Shown here one piece after another: positions 63,120 to 64,000 of a stretch of DNA of 64,000 nt. This stretch comes from Delphinus delphis. Taxonomy: Eukaryota; Chordata; Mammalia; Artiodactyla; Delphinidae. Positions within the stretch are counted from its first letter, which is position 1. Every line of letters starts with the position of its first letter. Location of the stretch: assembly GCF_949987515.2 (NCBI RefSeq), contig NC_082692.2, positions 89,599,488 through 89,663,487 of the forward strand, written 5' to 3'. Position numbers and translations under genes: made by a program. The notes under the pieces were generated by a model. It did no database searches. It was not told where the DNA came from and saw only the letters and a program-made list of their open reading frames with translations.

Positions 63120-64000
63120 CAACAAACAATTGGAAAGTAAAATTTTTGAAATACCGTTTACAGCAGCATCAAAAAATAAACGAAAATACTGGGACTAAAT
63201 GTAATGAAATGTGTGCAAGAAGACAATTATACTGAAAATGTTATATGAAAATACATAAAATATCACTGAAAAACAAAACAAATACAGATTTTTAGAACTG
63301 ACCGAGACATGATTTAGAAGATTCAATATTAAGATACTGATTCTTTTCAAGTTGATTTACAGTATCAATATAGCCCAATAAAAATCCCAAAAGGCTTTAG
63401 AAATGAATGAGCTTATTATAATAATTATATGAAAATCCAAAGAACCTAGAATGTTTGAGGCAATCTTGAAGAAATATTACAAGCTTGAATGACTTATAAC
63501 TGATTTCATGACTCACTTTGAATCTACAATAATTAGGAGTGTGGTGTTCATATCAGGGTACACAAATAAATCAAGGATACATCACTCAGAGTACTGAAAT
63601 AGACACATATGAATGGTAAATTGATTTTAACGTCACTGCAATTCTGCAGATAAATAAGAAGTTTTTCAACAGTTGATGCCAAAGCCGAATCTTGCTTTAC
63701 ACCATGCAGAAAAATTAATTTTAGATTTATCATAGACCTGAACATAAAAGCTAAATCTATAAATCTTCTAGAAGAAAATATGGAAGGATATCTTTATAAC
63801 TGTAGTGCAGGCAAAGATTATTTAGAGAATTCTTTAAACATTAACTATGCAAAGAGTTGATAAATCAGACTATCTTAAAATGAAAATCTTTGCTCATGTC
63901 ACAGATAAGAAAACAAGAGAGTAAACTCTAAACTGTGGGAAATGTTTGTAATAGATATCTGACAAAGGACTATTATCCAGGATACAAACCAATTATAATA

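Larger units (their letters stand above)
62380..64000 (+). mobile_element. Ancient L1 ORF2 relic, runs off window
   Basis: 'tgacaaaattccacacctat', 'atactgaataaaagcgttca' and 'ccaataaaaatcccaaaagg' follow the L1 ORF2 coding sequence in order, as does the segment near the window end. Many stops and indels show a decayed copy. It is interrupted by a SINE (62784-62990) and a (CA)n tract. Confidence 0.88.

Overview
The window is mammalian nuclear DNA, almost certainly from a cetacean. Two kinds of evidence support this. First, it carries 13 tRNA-derived CHR-type SINEs with the 'cttccctggtgg' head, many close to one another in sequence and with intact target-site duplications, together with young L1 3' ends of the cetartiodactyl type. 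No Alu, BovB or Bov-tA repeat was recognised. Second, the one gene reads as a near-identical mammalian contactin-6 (CNTN6). No prokaryotic gene, CRISPR array or plasmid/phage module is present. The species is not determined.

Positions 1-34,518 (+ strand) hold the 3' half of CNTN6. Eleven coding exons (8847-34518) encode about the last 531 residues: the sixth Ig domain, four fibronectin type III (FnIII) domains and the GPI-anchor signal. All ten complete introns are GT-AG. Reading frames join without a stop or frameshift, and domain edges fall on phase-1 introns. The earlier exons (signal peptide, Ig1-Ig5) lie upstream of the window. A short 3' UTR with two AATAAA signals ends near 34,695. The introns hold old L2, MIR, MER20, MER2 and MLT1 relics, decayed L1, two young L1 ends and three SINEs.

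Positions 34,700-64,000 are intergenic. In human the next gene on this side is CNTN4, so this is probably the CNTN6-CNTN4 interval (inference from human gene order). I found no supported gene here. It is AT-rich sequence with MIR and L2 relics, two MLT1 LTRs, ten CHR SINEs, three L1 segments and several microsatellites. The last 1.6 kb is a decayed L1 ORF2 that runs off the window.

Nothing here looks like an undescribed biological system. The observations most worth a second look are a 111-bp CNTN6 intron that stays open in frame, an L1-SINE composite inside one 17-bp target-site duplication, a head-only SINE, an inverted SINE pair bracketing seven CNTN6 exons, and a perfect 31-bp palindrome at 54,857.
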